A DNA stretch of 64,000 nt, taken from Alcanivorax nanhaiticus (GTDB lineage Bacteria; Pseudomonadota; Gammaproteobacteria; Pseudomonadales; Alcanivoracaceae). The stretch is taken from the NCBI RefSeq assembly GCF_000756665.1, contig NZ_ARXV01000002.1, positions 1-64,000 of the forward strand, read 5' to 3'. The first letter of the stretch is position 1. Every line of letters begins with the position of its first letter. Made by a program: the position numbers and the translations under genes. Of this stretch, positions 27,757 to 36,172 are shown in pieces. The notes below the pieces were generated by a model. That model saw only the letters and a list, made by a program, of their open reading frames with translations. It searched no databases and was not told the origin of the DNA.

Positions 27757-28290
27757 ATGAAAGATGGGCACTCAAGAGGCCCGGGGATCGTCGCATTCCT
27801 TTTGCTGATCACAGCACTTCAGGGGCATGCAGGGGACCTCTCCCTCTTTAACGAGATTTCGCTGGAAAACAGCGCCGATATTTCCCAGACGGGATCGGAT
27901 CTCTCTGCCTATGTTTCCCAGACTGGCGGCAACACTGCCACTGTCGACCAAAACGGCCACCAACATCAAAGCCGCCTGATCCAGAACGGTCATGGCAACC
28001 AGGCTGACATCCTCCAGTACGGCACGGCACAACAGGCTGATATCACACAGCTTGGCTGGGAAAACCTGGCCATCGTTGCCCAATACGGCACCGGCAATAT
28101 CGTCACCATCGACCAGAACGGCATCAGCAACACTGCCATTGTTGAGCAGCTGGGCGAATACAACTTTGCCGCTATCGCGCAATACGGAATTGGTAATCAT
28201 GCCGAAGTTTCACAACACGGCACGACCAACACAGTTTCGGTTTCCCAATATGGGGCCGGAATGTATGTCTCCATTCAACAATGGGACTGA
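27757..28290 (+). CDS. Curlin-repeat protein, CsgB-like (177 aa)
   Basis: A secreted amyloid subunit. A signal peptide (MKDGHSRGPG... to QGHAG) is followed by 13 beta-strand units such as ADISQTG, ATVDQNG, ADILQYG and AIVEQLG, ending in SIQQWD. Regular Q-x-G-x-x-N spacing gives the strand-turn-strand fold of CsgA/CsgB. Its position before the larger curlin gene suggests a nucleator or minor subunit; that role is inference. The ATG is the one directly before the signal peptide; a weak AGGGA lies upstream. Confidence 0.88.
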   Translation: MKDGHSRGPGIVAFLLLITALQGHAGDLSLFNEISLENSADISQTGSDLSAYVSQTGGNTATVDQNGHQHQSRLIQNGHGNQADILQYGTAQQADITQLGWENLAIVAQYGTGNIVTIDQNGISNTAIVEQLGEYNFAAIAQYGIGNHAEVSQHGTTNTVSVSQYGAGMYVSIQQWD

Positions 28291-28343
28291 CTTTGCAGCA
28301 CTTTGACTTTGCCTAAAACGATGAAACGATGAGGAGAAACACC

Positions 28344-29603
28344 ATGAACGTAATGAAGCCTCTGGCAGTCGCCGTACTGGCCGCCATCTCCAGCACCACC
28401 TGGGCCGCAGGCAGCACTGCTTCCACCAATCAGACCGGTGAAGGCAATACCGCCAACACCGTTCAGAGTAATGTGAACGATTCCTCCGCCACGGTTGATC
28501 AAACCGGCGACTTCAATACTGCCGATGTGAGCCAGACCAACAGCATCAACATGATGACGGCAGACATCGACACCACCGGCAACGACAACAACGCCAGCAT
28601 CACTCAGGATGACTCCTGGTTTTCCACTGCCACCATTGAGCAGGTGGGCAACGCCAACACTGGCACCATTACTCAGGTTCTGACTTCTGACGTCACCACC
28701 GCCAGCATTCAGCAAATCGGTGGCTCTGAAAACTCCGAGGCCACCATTGAGCAGAACAATGCCGACGCCTCTGACGCCTCCATTGTTCAGGACTCCGCTT
28801 TTGATGCTGATGCGACCATCACCCAAACCGGCGACTTCCATCAGGCGTCCATTACCCAGAACAACCTGATCAACTCCGTAGCCACCATCAACCAGAGCAA
28901 TGTTGGCAACACTGCCACCATTCTTCAGGATGATTCCTGGAATGCTACCGCAACCATCGACCAGAGCGGCCAGAACAACACCGCCGACATCAGCCAGGTT
29001 GCCATTTCTGACTTTGCTACCGCCTCCATCACCCAAACCGGTGACAACAATGATGGCGTTATCACCCAGGACTCCGCCTGGAGTGCTGACGCAGTGGTGG
29101 TTCAGTCCGGCATGAATGGCGATGTGGATGTCATCCAGAACGACTCTCACTTCAGCTACGCCGAAGTGAACCAGGGTGGCGCTGACAACGTGGCACTGGT
29201 CGATCAGGGCCTGGGCAACCGCAACGATGCCTACGTTAATCAAGGCGGCAACATGAATAGCGCAGAAGTTGACCAGTCTGGTTCTGACAACCTGGCCACC
29301 GTTGATCAAGTGGGCAGTGAAAATACCGCTATCGCGCATTCCCACGGTGGCAACGGTGTCATCGACATCGATCAGTCCAACAGCTTCAACATGGCCAATG
29401 TTGAGCAGACCGCCCCTGCGGAATACGGCATTGCCACCATTACCCAGACCGGTGCCGATAACGGTGCCTTCATCACCCAGTCTGGCATTGGTGCCTCCGG
29501 CAACGAAAACTTTGCCACCATCCTGCAAGAAGGCATGCTGGACACCGCGTCCATCATGCAAGCTGGCGGTGGCGGCAACAACGCCTTCATCCACCAGAAC
29601 TAA
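28344..29603 (+). CDS. Large curlin-repeat protein, CsgA-like (419 aa)
   Basis: Probable major amyloid subunit. GAGGAGA precedes the ATG, and the signal peptide ends at TWAAG. The mature chain is built almost entirely of about 34 seven-residue units (ATVDQTG, ASITQDD, ATIEQVG, ATILQEG...), about 17 strand-pair repeats against five in E. coli CsgA. Residues 53-102 recur at about 161-209 with a shared QDDSW loop, showing an internal duplication of about 107 residues. No cysteine is present. An intrinsic terminator follows. Export would need the CsgEFG system encoded leftward. Confidence 0.9.
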   Translation: MNVMKPLAVAVLAAISSTTWAAGSTASTNQTGEGNTANTVQSNVNDSSATVDQTGDFNTADVSQTNSINMMTADIDTTGNDNNASITQDDSWFSTATIEQVGNANTGTITQVLTSDVTTASIQQIGGSENSEATIEQNNADASDASIVQDSAFDADATITQTGDFHQASITQNNLINSVATINQSNVGNTATILQDDSWNATATIDQSGQNNTADISQVAISDFATASITQTGDNNDGVITQDSAWSADAVVVQSGMNGDVDVIQNDSHFSYAEVNQGGADNVALVDQGLGNRNDAYVNQGGNMNSAEVDQSGSDNLATVDQVGSENTAIAHSHGGNGVIDIDQSNSFNMANVEQTAPAEYGIATITQTGADNGAFITQSGIGASGNENFATILQEGMLDTASIMQAGGGGNNAFIHQN

Positions 29604-29619
29604 TCTGGGCAGCATCAGA

Positions 29620-29649
29620 AACCGGGGCCTTATGGCCCCGGTTTTTGTT
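29620..29649 (+). terminator. Intrinsic terminator after the large curlin gene
   Basis: ACCGGGGCC / GGCCCCGGT hairpin followed by TTTTTGTTT, 17 bp after the stop codon. It should separate the first two curlin genes from the third. Confidence 0.9.
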
Positions 29650-29866
29650 TGTCAGGGCGTCTTCTTATCCGCTATGCCTTGCACAACTTGAAGTATCAAA
29701 CCGCTCTTTTTTAATCGGTAACAACGGCTAATTACACTTGCAAGGCGGCTCCTGCAAACTAAATCCACCGGAAAAACTCTGCGCGGCAAAATCTCGACTT
29801 GAACCCGTGTTGCCGTACGGACAACTCACAACCGCCGTTGCCTGTTACCCTGAAAAGGTACAGATC

Positions 29867-30805
29867 ATGCCTCCCCTCATCCTTGCAGGACTGCTTTTCA
29901 CATTACTGCTTCCGCTGCAGTCAATCCGGGCAGACAGCACAGCGTCTGTTTCTCAATATGGTGCCTACAATACGTCCAGCGTATCCCAGCAAGCATCAAC
30001 CCAGAGTCACATCGAGACCACTCAGACAGGCGATGACGAGGGAGGTGCATATAACACCGCTTTGGCAAGCCAGCAGGCCAGTGAAAACAGCAGCATCCGG
30101 ACATACACAGAAGGGGAACACAACCTTGCCACAGCGAACCAGCAGCAGGTTGACTCAACCCAAGCGGAAATCCTGCAAACCACACAGTCTGAAGCCAACT
30201 TGGCCCAAATAGAGCAAGTCGATCTTTTAAACGGTGAAGCTAACATCCGGCAGCACGATAGCGGAGAAAACACAGCGATCATTCAGCAATCCAACTCTCA
30301 GAATGTCACCGCTCTCACGATTCAGGACCACAGCTATCTGTCCGAAGCCAGAATTACCCAAGCGGCATCATCCGCCAGCGCGGCACAAATCCACCAATCC
30401 AACACCTCGGATAGCCAAGCTTCAATCATGCAAACCTTCAGCCCGCACAGCGAAGCACTCATATTCCAGCAAGAAGCACCGCTATCCAGGGCTAATATCG
30501 AGCAGCTTAACGCCAACGAAAGTCGCGCCAACATAGAGCAAAAAAACAGCCACGCAGTTCCTGACCAGGCAAGCATCCAGCAACAGGACGGCAATAACCT
30601 GCAGGCAGAAGTATGGCAGGATGGCCCCGATAACGATGCCACTATTGAACAAACCAACCACACCAATCAGGCCACAATCCTGCAGCAGTCTCCCGCCTCC
30701 TCAGCAGCAGGTAATTCGGCCCTGATCATTCAATCTTCCGGTGGCAACGCTGGGAACATTATTCAATATGGCACCAATAACAATGCATCGATCCATCAGT
30801 TCTAA
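29867..30805 (+). CDS. Third curlin-repeat protein (312 aa)
   Basis: A secreted protein with a signal peptide (MPPLILAGLLFTL... to RADS) and about 24 degenerate curlin units (ASVSQYG, ATANQQQ, AEILQTT, ANIRQHD, ATIEQTN, GNIIQYG), ending in SIHQF. The units are rich in Gln and Ser and less regular than in the other two subunits, with many glycines replaced; it may be a divergent nucleator, cap or accessory subunit. The start is chosen at the ATG preceded by AAAAGG and opening the signal peptide. It lies beyond the terminator of the preceding gene, so may have its own promoter in the 217-bp gap. Confidence 0.85.
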   Translation: MPPLILAGLLFTLLLPLQSIRADSTASVSQYGAYNTSSVSQQASTQSHIETTQTGDDEGGAYNTALASQQASENSSIRTYTEGEHNLATANQQQVDSTQAEILQTTQSEANLAQIEQVDLLNGEANIRQHDSGENTAIIQQSNSQNVTALTIQDHSYLSEARITQAASSASAAQIHQSNTSDSQASIMQTFSPHSEALIFQQEAPLSRANIEQLNANESRANIEQKNSHAVPDQASIQQQDGNNLQAEVWQDGPDNDATIEQTNHTNQATILQQSPASSAAGNSALIIQSSGGNAGNIIQYGTNNNASIHQF

Positions 30806-30827
30806 ACCCCAGCGCCGGCCACGCAGC

Positions 30828-31199
30828 ATGACTGCCTACTGGCTACTACTGATTTCATTTGCAGGAACCCTCTCCATGCCCGCCATCAGCGACACTCCTC
30901 ACTGCACCCTGCATATCCTTCAAGATGCCACAGATAGCCTCCATCGCTATCAACTCGCGCTGGAATGCAAAGAAACCGGTGGGCACATTCGCTATGAACT
31001 TCAGGTCACTCGGAAAGGGAAAAGCGGCACCAGCCAGGCAGGTCAGTCAGGAACCACCATGATTGACTCCGATCACTTGCTGTTAGGCAATGTCAAAATC
31101 AACCTTCAAGCGGCAGATACCGTTCTCGTAACCGGTATGGTAAGAGATGCTGATGAACAGATTATTGCTGAAGCCTTTCAGGAATTTTCTGTGCAGTAA
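30828..31199 (+). CDS. csgH: CsgH/CsgC-like curli chaperone
   Basis: A 123-aa protein with a signal peptide (MTAYWLLLISFAGTL...) and a beta-rich domain. Segments CTLHILQ, GHIRYELQV, GKSGTSQAGQSG and the hydrophobic LVTGMVRD strand fit the CsgH/CsgC immunoglobulin-like fold that blocks curlin polymerisation in the periplasm; only one Cys pair (Cys near the mature start and in ALECKE) is present. An alternative ATG at 30,783 overlaps the preceding gene and gives a longer basic leader. Identification is by pattern and context and is moderately sure. Confidence 0.7.
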   Translation: MTAYWLLLISFAGTLSMPAISDTPHCTLHILQDATDSLHRYQLALECKETGGHIRYELQVTRKGKSGTSQAGQSGTTMIDSDHLLLGNVKINLQAADTVLVTGMVRDADEQIIAEAFQEFSVQ

Positions 31200-31208
31200 T
31201 CCACTTAG

Positions 31209-31521
31209 GGAGCCTCTGAATAACTCCTTGCGTACTCAGCATGGCCTGAAGCGTGCAGCTGTTGTGTCTTGTCTCGATGGTCAGGGTCGCTCCCTTTCCG
31301 AGGGGCAAGGCGCAGCAGATGTGCGCTTCAGGCCGCGCCTTTATGCCCGCAGGGTGCTACCGGGTCTTCCAGGCTGGCCCGCACTCGTTGTTGCCTGTTC
31401 TTTAAGGTATGAGCTTCGACAGGCAACCAGCATGCCTTCAAAATTGCGCCCCTCTTTACCTTGGCCGAGAGGGCGAACCAGCCTGAAAGACTGAGTATGC
31501 AAGGAGTTATTCAGAGGCTCC
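31209..31521. mobile_element. MITE-like element, IS5-type, 313 bp with TTAG target duplication
   Basis: Termini read GGAGCCTCTGAATAACTCC at both ends as inverted repeats about 32 bp long with one mismatch. A direct TTAG lies on both sides (31,205-31,208 and 31,522-31,525). TTAG fits the YTAR target of IS5-group elements, which give 4-bp duplications. There is no room for a transposase, so the element is non-autonomous. Confidence 0.8.
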
Positions 31522-32241
31522 TTAGTCTTCGACAGACTCAAACAAAACGTTTTGCACGCTCACCGGCCCTGCAACCATAGAGTGACAACGTTGCCCTGAT
31601 GGAGAATCCAGGCATCATCCCCGACCTCTCACTTTCCGCTTTCCAGAAAACGGTGCCCGGAAATACCGAGGAAAAGCCTACACAACATCACAGGTTTTTC
31701 TTCCTTGTGTGAGCGGTGGTTCCGCTGCATTGCTTGAGCATCGGCGTTTCGCAGTCGCATCCAGAGCTCATCGCAAACCACAGTTCCCGACAAGAGTGTC
31801 TCAGGGCATGGTTTACCGATGATAGCGGGAGTGCACGAGGAAGCTACGGTAATCCGGTGGCGCCTGCTTCACTTGGGAGTCGAGGCTTTTGTCTTATCTG
31901 CTTTCTGCAAACTCTGGTCTTATGGCCTCGCTGCGGCAGTTCGCCTCACAAAGCGAAGCAAAGGCACACCGGAAGACGCTCCCGAAGGGAGTGGGCGTAG
32001 TGAACAACCGGCGCTCCTATGGATACACTCTGGTGCTCATGGTGGAGATGCCTTCGGGCATTTCCACCCTACGAAGACTGGGGGGGTAAGGCGCTGCCTG
32101 CCTTGCATTTATTTGCTGTCAGTTACCGATACGTTGGAAGCGGCAGCAACAGTGCCTCTCCCTGCTGTGGAAGCGTATCTGCACGCGAAGTGAGAAAAGC
32201 CGAAGGTACGGCAGATTATCTTGCAAGCAAGCCGCCACAAA

Positions 32242-32381
32242 GGGCAATGCTGTTCACTTAAGTAGTACTGTTGATTTCTTGTGGGAGCGTGCTTGCAAGC
32301 GAAGACTTTGTTTCAGGGGACTTCATTCGCGTGCAAGCACCCTCCCACAGAAAAATCGAGCTTAAGTGAACAGCATTACCC
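32242..32381. mobile_element. Small inverted-repeat element (140 bp)
   Basis: Terminal repeats GGG(C/T)AATGCTGTTCACTTAAG match at 20 of 21 positions. The interior holds a REP-like pair (GTGGGAGCGTGCTTGCAAGCG and GCGTGCAAGCACCCTCCCAC). No clear target duplication and no coding capacity. Either a MITE or a folded RNA/DNA hairpin. Confidence 0.6.
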
Positions 32382-32558
32382 ACTAAAGGGTGCTCTTGCT
32401 GTTTTTGTGGGAGCTGCGGTTCCGCCGCGAAAACATGGGCGATCTGCAGCTGGCCCGGCCCCGGAGGACATGGCAAATTCCGCCCCTAAAGATGCGCAGA
32501 GGCAACGCTACCGCACGTTAAGGAATGAAGATCATGGCTGGCAGCAGCGGCACCACTG

Positions 32559-33401
32559 CTACTGTTTGAACGCCATACTGTACTGCTCAATAATCTCTGA
32601 ATTCATATCCTCAGGATTCTTGAGCTGCCAGTTGCCATCCAGCACCCCTTTGACAATCAGGTGTGCCACCGCAGCTTCAATGGCCAGCTTTACACATTGC
32701 TGTACAGGCTCATTGGTGGTTACACCCGCTTCAGATTCCAGCAATTCCTTGAAATCGATGTAGCGATACACTCCTACCTGCAGCTCTTTGCTGTAAATGG
32801 TTTTCCGGGTAGAAACCGTATTGATGATCCGGCCCGTTCTCACATCAACGGCACGCAGATTGACGGTCACCTGGTCAGCTCGATACTGCTCCGAGGCTCC
32901 TACACCAAGATAACGCGCCCCCAACCCCCCGGTTTTCAGGTTGGTCTCATAGGCCACAATTCCACCCTGAAAGAGGATATCGGAGGAAAACAGGTCCGGC
33001 ACATCAGCGATCAACTGTCCTTGTTTCTGGCGTTTCTCCACCACCGCCCGGGCAATCTTCCGCTCTGTCAGCAAATCCTGGAGCCCTTCCCTCTCCAGCG
33101 TCATAAACCAACCGGAACGATTCAGGGCATCAATCAGGAATGCCGCAGCGCCCTGAGTGACCGCAGTGGAAAACGACGAGGACGGAGCAGGCCGATACTG
33201 GCCAGTAAGATCACGAAAGCTGTATACCGATGCCATGATCTTTCCCTTGGGTTCAGGCATCACCTCAAGGTCCTGTGCCACTTCTGATTTTTCTACCAGC
33301 ATCGGAGCTTCGGGTTTTAACGGCGGCGTTACACACGCACCCAGCGACAAGGCTGCCAGGCTGGCCATCGCCATGCGCAGTATTTTCGATTGCATGTTCA
33401 T
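32559..33401 (-). CDS. csgG: Curli secretion pore CsgG
   Basis: Outer-membrane lipoprotein forming the nonameric curlin export channel. The 280-aa product has a leader ending in lipobox LGAC (Cys23), the CsgG segments KIMASVYSFRDLTGQYRP and SGWFMTLEREGLQDLLTERK, and VTVNLRAVDVRTGRI near the barrel. The start could also be Met3, which has AGGGA at better spacing. Separated from csgF by about 53 bp. Last gene of the csgDEFG arm. Confidence 0.95.
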   Translation of the reverse strand: MNMQSKILRMAMASLAALSLGACVTPPLKPEAPMLVEKSEVAQDLEVMPEPKGKIMASVYSFRDLTGQYRPAPSSSFSTAVTQGAAAFLIDALNRSGWFMTLEREGLQDLLTERKIARAVVEKRQKQGQLIADVPDLFSSDILFQGGIVAYETNLKTGGLGARYLGVGASEQYRADQVTVNLRAVDVRTGRIINTVSTRKTIYSKELQVGVYRYIDFKELLESEAGVTTNEPVQQCVKLAIEAAVAHLIVKGVLDGNWQLKNPEDMNSEIIEQYSMAFKQ

Positions 33402-33454
33402 CCCTGAATGCGTTTTGAATAAATTGATGGCTGGGGGGCGCGGTTTCCGTAAGC

Positions 33455-33862
33455 TCAGAAAGTGTCCGGTACCAACCCATCCACTTCGATCTGGGTGACT
33501 TCCCCGGTGTTGATGTCTTCAATCAAGATGGAAAGTACGCCCTGGTCATCCACGATATTGATCGCAAAGTCTTCCGTGACAATGCTGCCCTCATTGCCGG
33601 CCCCCACATCGGCCAGCAGCTGGCTAAGCAGGCGGGACTGCAACGACGAGGTCAGCCGCTCCAGGTCTGAGGGTCTTTCATATCCGGAGCTGGACGCTTC
33701 CGGATCCTTGTAATCATTCTGGGCCTGGGCATTACCCAGCAGGTGGGAACCATTCAACGGGTTACCGCCGAAGTTGGGATTGACCGGCTGATAGACCAGC
33801 TCACTGGCCGCCACTCCCGTCGCCAGCAGCAAACCTGCTGCCACTTTCAAGATCATTTTCAT
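33455..33862 (-). CDS. csgF: Curli assembly protein CsgF
   Basis: A 135-aa protein with signal peptide (to VAAS) and the CsgF N-terminal motif ELVYQPVNPNFGGNPLNGS, the part that inserts into the CsgG pore and constricts it. The remainder holds a neck helix and a C-terminal beta segment. Its start codon overlaps the csgE stop (TAATG). Confidence 0.95.
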   Translation of the reverse strand: MKMILKVAAGLLLATGVAASELVYQPVNPNFGGNPLNGSHLLGNAQAQNDYKDPEASSSGYERPSDLERLTSSLQSRLLSQLLADVGAGNEGSIVTEDFAINIVDDQGVLSILIEDINTGEVTQIEVDGLVPDTF

Positions 33863-34272
33863 TAATAGCCATCCTTGGCCAGGTCCGGATTATCAACAAG
33901 TGCATTGAGCAGTTTGAGGCGCCTGACCTGATTCTCAACTGACTGCACCAACCCCTGAACACGGGCATCCTCCCAGTTCGAGGCAAAGGAAAGAACAAAT
34001 CGGGTTATCTGGGTATCCGCACCCTTAATGGTGATAATGCTGCCGCTTCTTGCTGACGGCTGCTCGTAAATGCTGACGCTGAACGGGGTATCCGGATAAA
34101 GATAGTGACGCTGGTAAGCAAATTGCTGGTAGAAACGCTTGCCAATCGGGGTGACCGTTTGATCCACCACCACACCCAGCTCCTGTTCCTGATCTGACGC
34201 CAGAACCAGGTTGCCGCCCCAGAGAGACGCAAGCAACACAGCCCACCGCAGGATGTGTCGCCGCCGGTCCAT
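33862..34272 (-). CDS. csgE: Curli secretion accessory protein CsgE
   Basis: Periplasmic specificity factor that caps CsgG and delivers curlins. Length is 136 aa from the ATG that overlaps the csgD stop codon. A signal peptide (MDRRRHILRWAVLL... to VLAS) precedes a mature part containing GLVVDQTVT-like VVVDQTVTPIGKRFY and YEQPSARSGSIITI. A longer in-frame reading starts inside csgD and is rejected. Confidence 0.93.
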   Translation of the reverse strand: MDRRRHILRWAVLLASLWGGNLVLASDQEQELGVVVDQTVTPIGKRFYQQFAYQRHYLYPDTPFSVSIYEQPSARSGSIITIKGADTQITRFVLSFASNWEDARVQGLVQSVENQVRRLKLLNALVDNPDLAKDGY

Positions 34273-34946
34273 TAACGGCTTTCTTCTTCCAGATGGTTTT
34301 CGTGCACCCAACGCATCACACCCACGCGGTTTTTCACACCAACCTTGCGATAAAGGCTCTGCAAATGGGCTTTTACGGTATGGGTGCTCAGGCACAGGGC
34401 ATCGGCAATTTCATTGTTGCTCATGCCTCGCACAACATGATCCAGCATTTGCCGCTCACGGCTGGTGAGGCTCTCGAAGACATGGCCACAACGCGTGGGA
34501 GTCTTGCGATGCCGTACCAGATAATCCATGTAATTACGGGGGAACCAGCTACGCCCCTTGCAGACCACATCAATGGCCTTGGAGATCAGGGTGTCGTTGT
34601 CCTGCTGATAGATAACCCCTTTTACGACAGGCCAGTTCAACAGGAAAAAGATATTGTCACCGCGATCCGCATTCACCAGGATCACCCGGCACATGGGCAT
34701 CTTTTCCTGGATGCGGCCCAGCAAACGCTCAATTTCGGCAGAGGAAAAATCGAGCACATTGATCAACACCAGATCATCCTGGATCTGGTCGCAGAACAGA
34801 TCGTCTCTGGTAATTGCCGTACAGGCCACGCCCCGCTGATTCTCAATAGACCGCGCCAATAAACGAATAGCGAGATTATTGCAGTGTGAAACAACAAGGT
34901 AGGTTTTACTGTCGTCACGCGTTCCCTGCGCCATCGAAGCATCCAT
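34272..34946 (-). CDS. csgD: CsgD-type LuxR-family regulator
   Basis: A 224-aa response-regulator-like protein. The N-terminal receiver-like domain (about 20-140) is degenerate, and the C-terminal LuxR HTH (about 155-215) contains LTSRERQMLDHVVRGMSNNE and LCLSTHTVKAHLQSLYRKVG. It heads the csgDEFG arm and probably controls the curlin genes. The start MDASMAQGTRDD follows AGGGGAA at good spacing. The promoter lies in the 310 bp up to the Nudix gene. Confidence 0.9.
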   Translation of the reverse strand: MDASMAQGTRDDSKTYLVVSHCNNLAIRLLARSIENQRGVACTAITRDDLFCDQIQDDLVLINVLDFSSAEIERLLGRIQEKMPMCRVILVNADRGDNIFFLLNWPVVKGVIYQQDNDTLISKAIDVVCKGRSWFPRNYMDYLVRHRKTPTRCGHVFESLTSRERQMLDHVVRGMSNNEIADALCLSTHTVKAHLQSLYRKVGVKNRVGVMRWVHENHLEEESR

Positions 34947-35256
34947 TTCCGATTCCCCTTTCCCCCTCTCGCAATGATGTGCGGTGAGGAATAACATTCC
35001 CTTCCAAACCTGCCCCATTCAGAACAGGCGACTGATGATTGTGTCAGCCCGGATGGTTAGTCTAGGGCTCCCCCAACGGGGTGACACTAATTCTTCCGGC
35101 TATTTTTAAAAATTGAAAAATGGTGACCCAATTCACAAAATAGCCGCGCATTTTTTATACACACTATCGCCAAGCCTGCCTATACCCCGGATAGGGTATC
35201 GCCGCAAAGTGCTGTAGACTCTGGTTTCCAGCGCCTAGCCAATTAAGCGAGTTTTC

Positions 35257-35814
35257 ATGCGTTTTTGCAGCCATTGTGGCCATTCAGACCTTCAATTCAG
35301 CATCCCGGAAGGCGATAACCGGCCACGATATTGGTGCAAACATTGTCAGACAATCCATTATCAAAACCCTAAAATAGTCGTCGGCGCCGTGCCGATCTGG
35401 GAGGGCAAGGTACTGCTTTGCAAACGCGATATTGAACCGCGCAAAGGCTACTGGACCCTTCCCGCCGGCTTTATGGAGAACGGAGAGACACTGCAGGAAG
35501 GGGCAGCACGTGAGACCTGGGAAGAGGCTTGCGCCACCGTAGCGATTGACGACCTCTACACTGTATTTAACCTTCCGCATATCAATCAGGTGTATGTTTT
35601 TTTTCTTGGCCGCATCGAGGATGGCAAATACGGTGTCGGTGAAGAAAGCAGCGATGCCGGCCTGTTCAGCCTGGACGAAATCCCTTGGGACGAGCTGGCC
35701 TTTCCCACCATCGGCCGCACCCTGCGTTTCTACATTGAAGATCTGAAAAGCGGCAACTTCCCGGTGCGCTGCCAGGACATCGCACCTTTACAGCGACGCC
35801 CCAGCGAGGATTGA
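35257..35814 (+). CDS. Zinc-ribbon Nudix hydrolase
   Basis: A 185-aa Nudix protein. Two CxxC-type pairs in FCSHCGHS and WCKHCQT form an N-terminal zinc ribbon, followed by the Nudix box [20 protein letters not shown]. Substrate is unknown; relatives with a zinc ribbon act on NADH or ADP-ribose. The usual glycine after EE in the box is a cysteine (EEAC), seen in some members. Divergent from csgD and transcribed alone. Confidence 0.88.
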   Translation: MRFCSHCGHSDLQFSIPEGDNRPRYWCKHCQTIHYQNPKIVVGAVPIWEGKVLLCKRDIEPRKGYWTLPAGFMENGETLQEGAARETWEEACATVAIDDLYTVFNLPHINQVYVFFLGRIEDGKYGVGEESSDAGLFSLDEIPWDELAFPTIGRTLRFYIEDLKSGNFPVRCQDIAPLQRRPSED

Positions 35815-35873
35815 TTAGCCGCGCTGCGGCCGCTGGATACCTAATGCCTTTTGCATCGGTAAAACACTCTCTA

Positions 35874-36060
35874 TACCCCGCTGTAGGAGCGGCCGTTCGG
35901 CCGCGATCCGAGCCTCAGTGAGGTAAACAGTTTAGAGCCGCGAGAAGCGAGTTTCGAAAGGAAAAACCTCAAACCTCGTGCCTGGTTGGTGTCTTTTGAT
36001 TTTCGAAACTTGGTACTCGAAACTCGCTTCTGGAATCCTTACCTCGCCAAGACTCGGATC
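35874..36060. repeat. Large palindromic intergenic element, family A copy 5
   Basis: Same nested structure as the copy near 11.1 kb: outer arms GCGATCCGAGCCTCAGTGAGG and complement, inner arms CGAGAAGCGAGTTTCGAAAGG and TTTTGATTTTCGAAACTTGG, and an almost identical loop. A REP-like TGTAGGAGCGGCCGTTCGGCCGCG abuts its left end. It fills most of the 358-bp gap before the NIF3-like gene; no gene is supported. Confidence 0.75.
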
Positions 36061-36172
36061 GCGAGCAAGCTCGTTATTCGCTTCGCTCACCCCTTCGGGG
36101 CCGCACTCCGTGCGTTACTCCACTGCGCTGCGTTCCTACAGCGGCTTCTTAGCGCACCTCATATGACCGCAG

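Larger units (their letters stand above)
31200..32558. other. 1.36-kb gene-free region between the curli arms
   Basis: This stretch separates the convergent curlin and csgG ends. It contains a 313-bp MITE-like element, a REP-like hairpin near 32,040-32,072, a 140-bp inverted-repeat element, and several REP-like hairpins between 32,281 and 32,432. Open frames of up to about 124 codons between 31,819 and 32,193 have no recognisable product, signal or good ribosome site. It looks like an insertion-rich, partly decayed spacer. Confidence 0.65.

Noticed and set aside
28344..29603. Regular repeats that could be mistaken for a CRISPR array or satellite
   Set aside because: The repeats are in frame, degenerate at third positions and encode curlin strands; there are no identical repeats with unique spacers.
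31819..32193. 124-codon open frame in the curli spacer
   Set aside because: No ribosome site, low-quality composition, overlapping frames of similar length, and a REP-like hairpin inside it.
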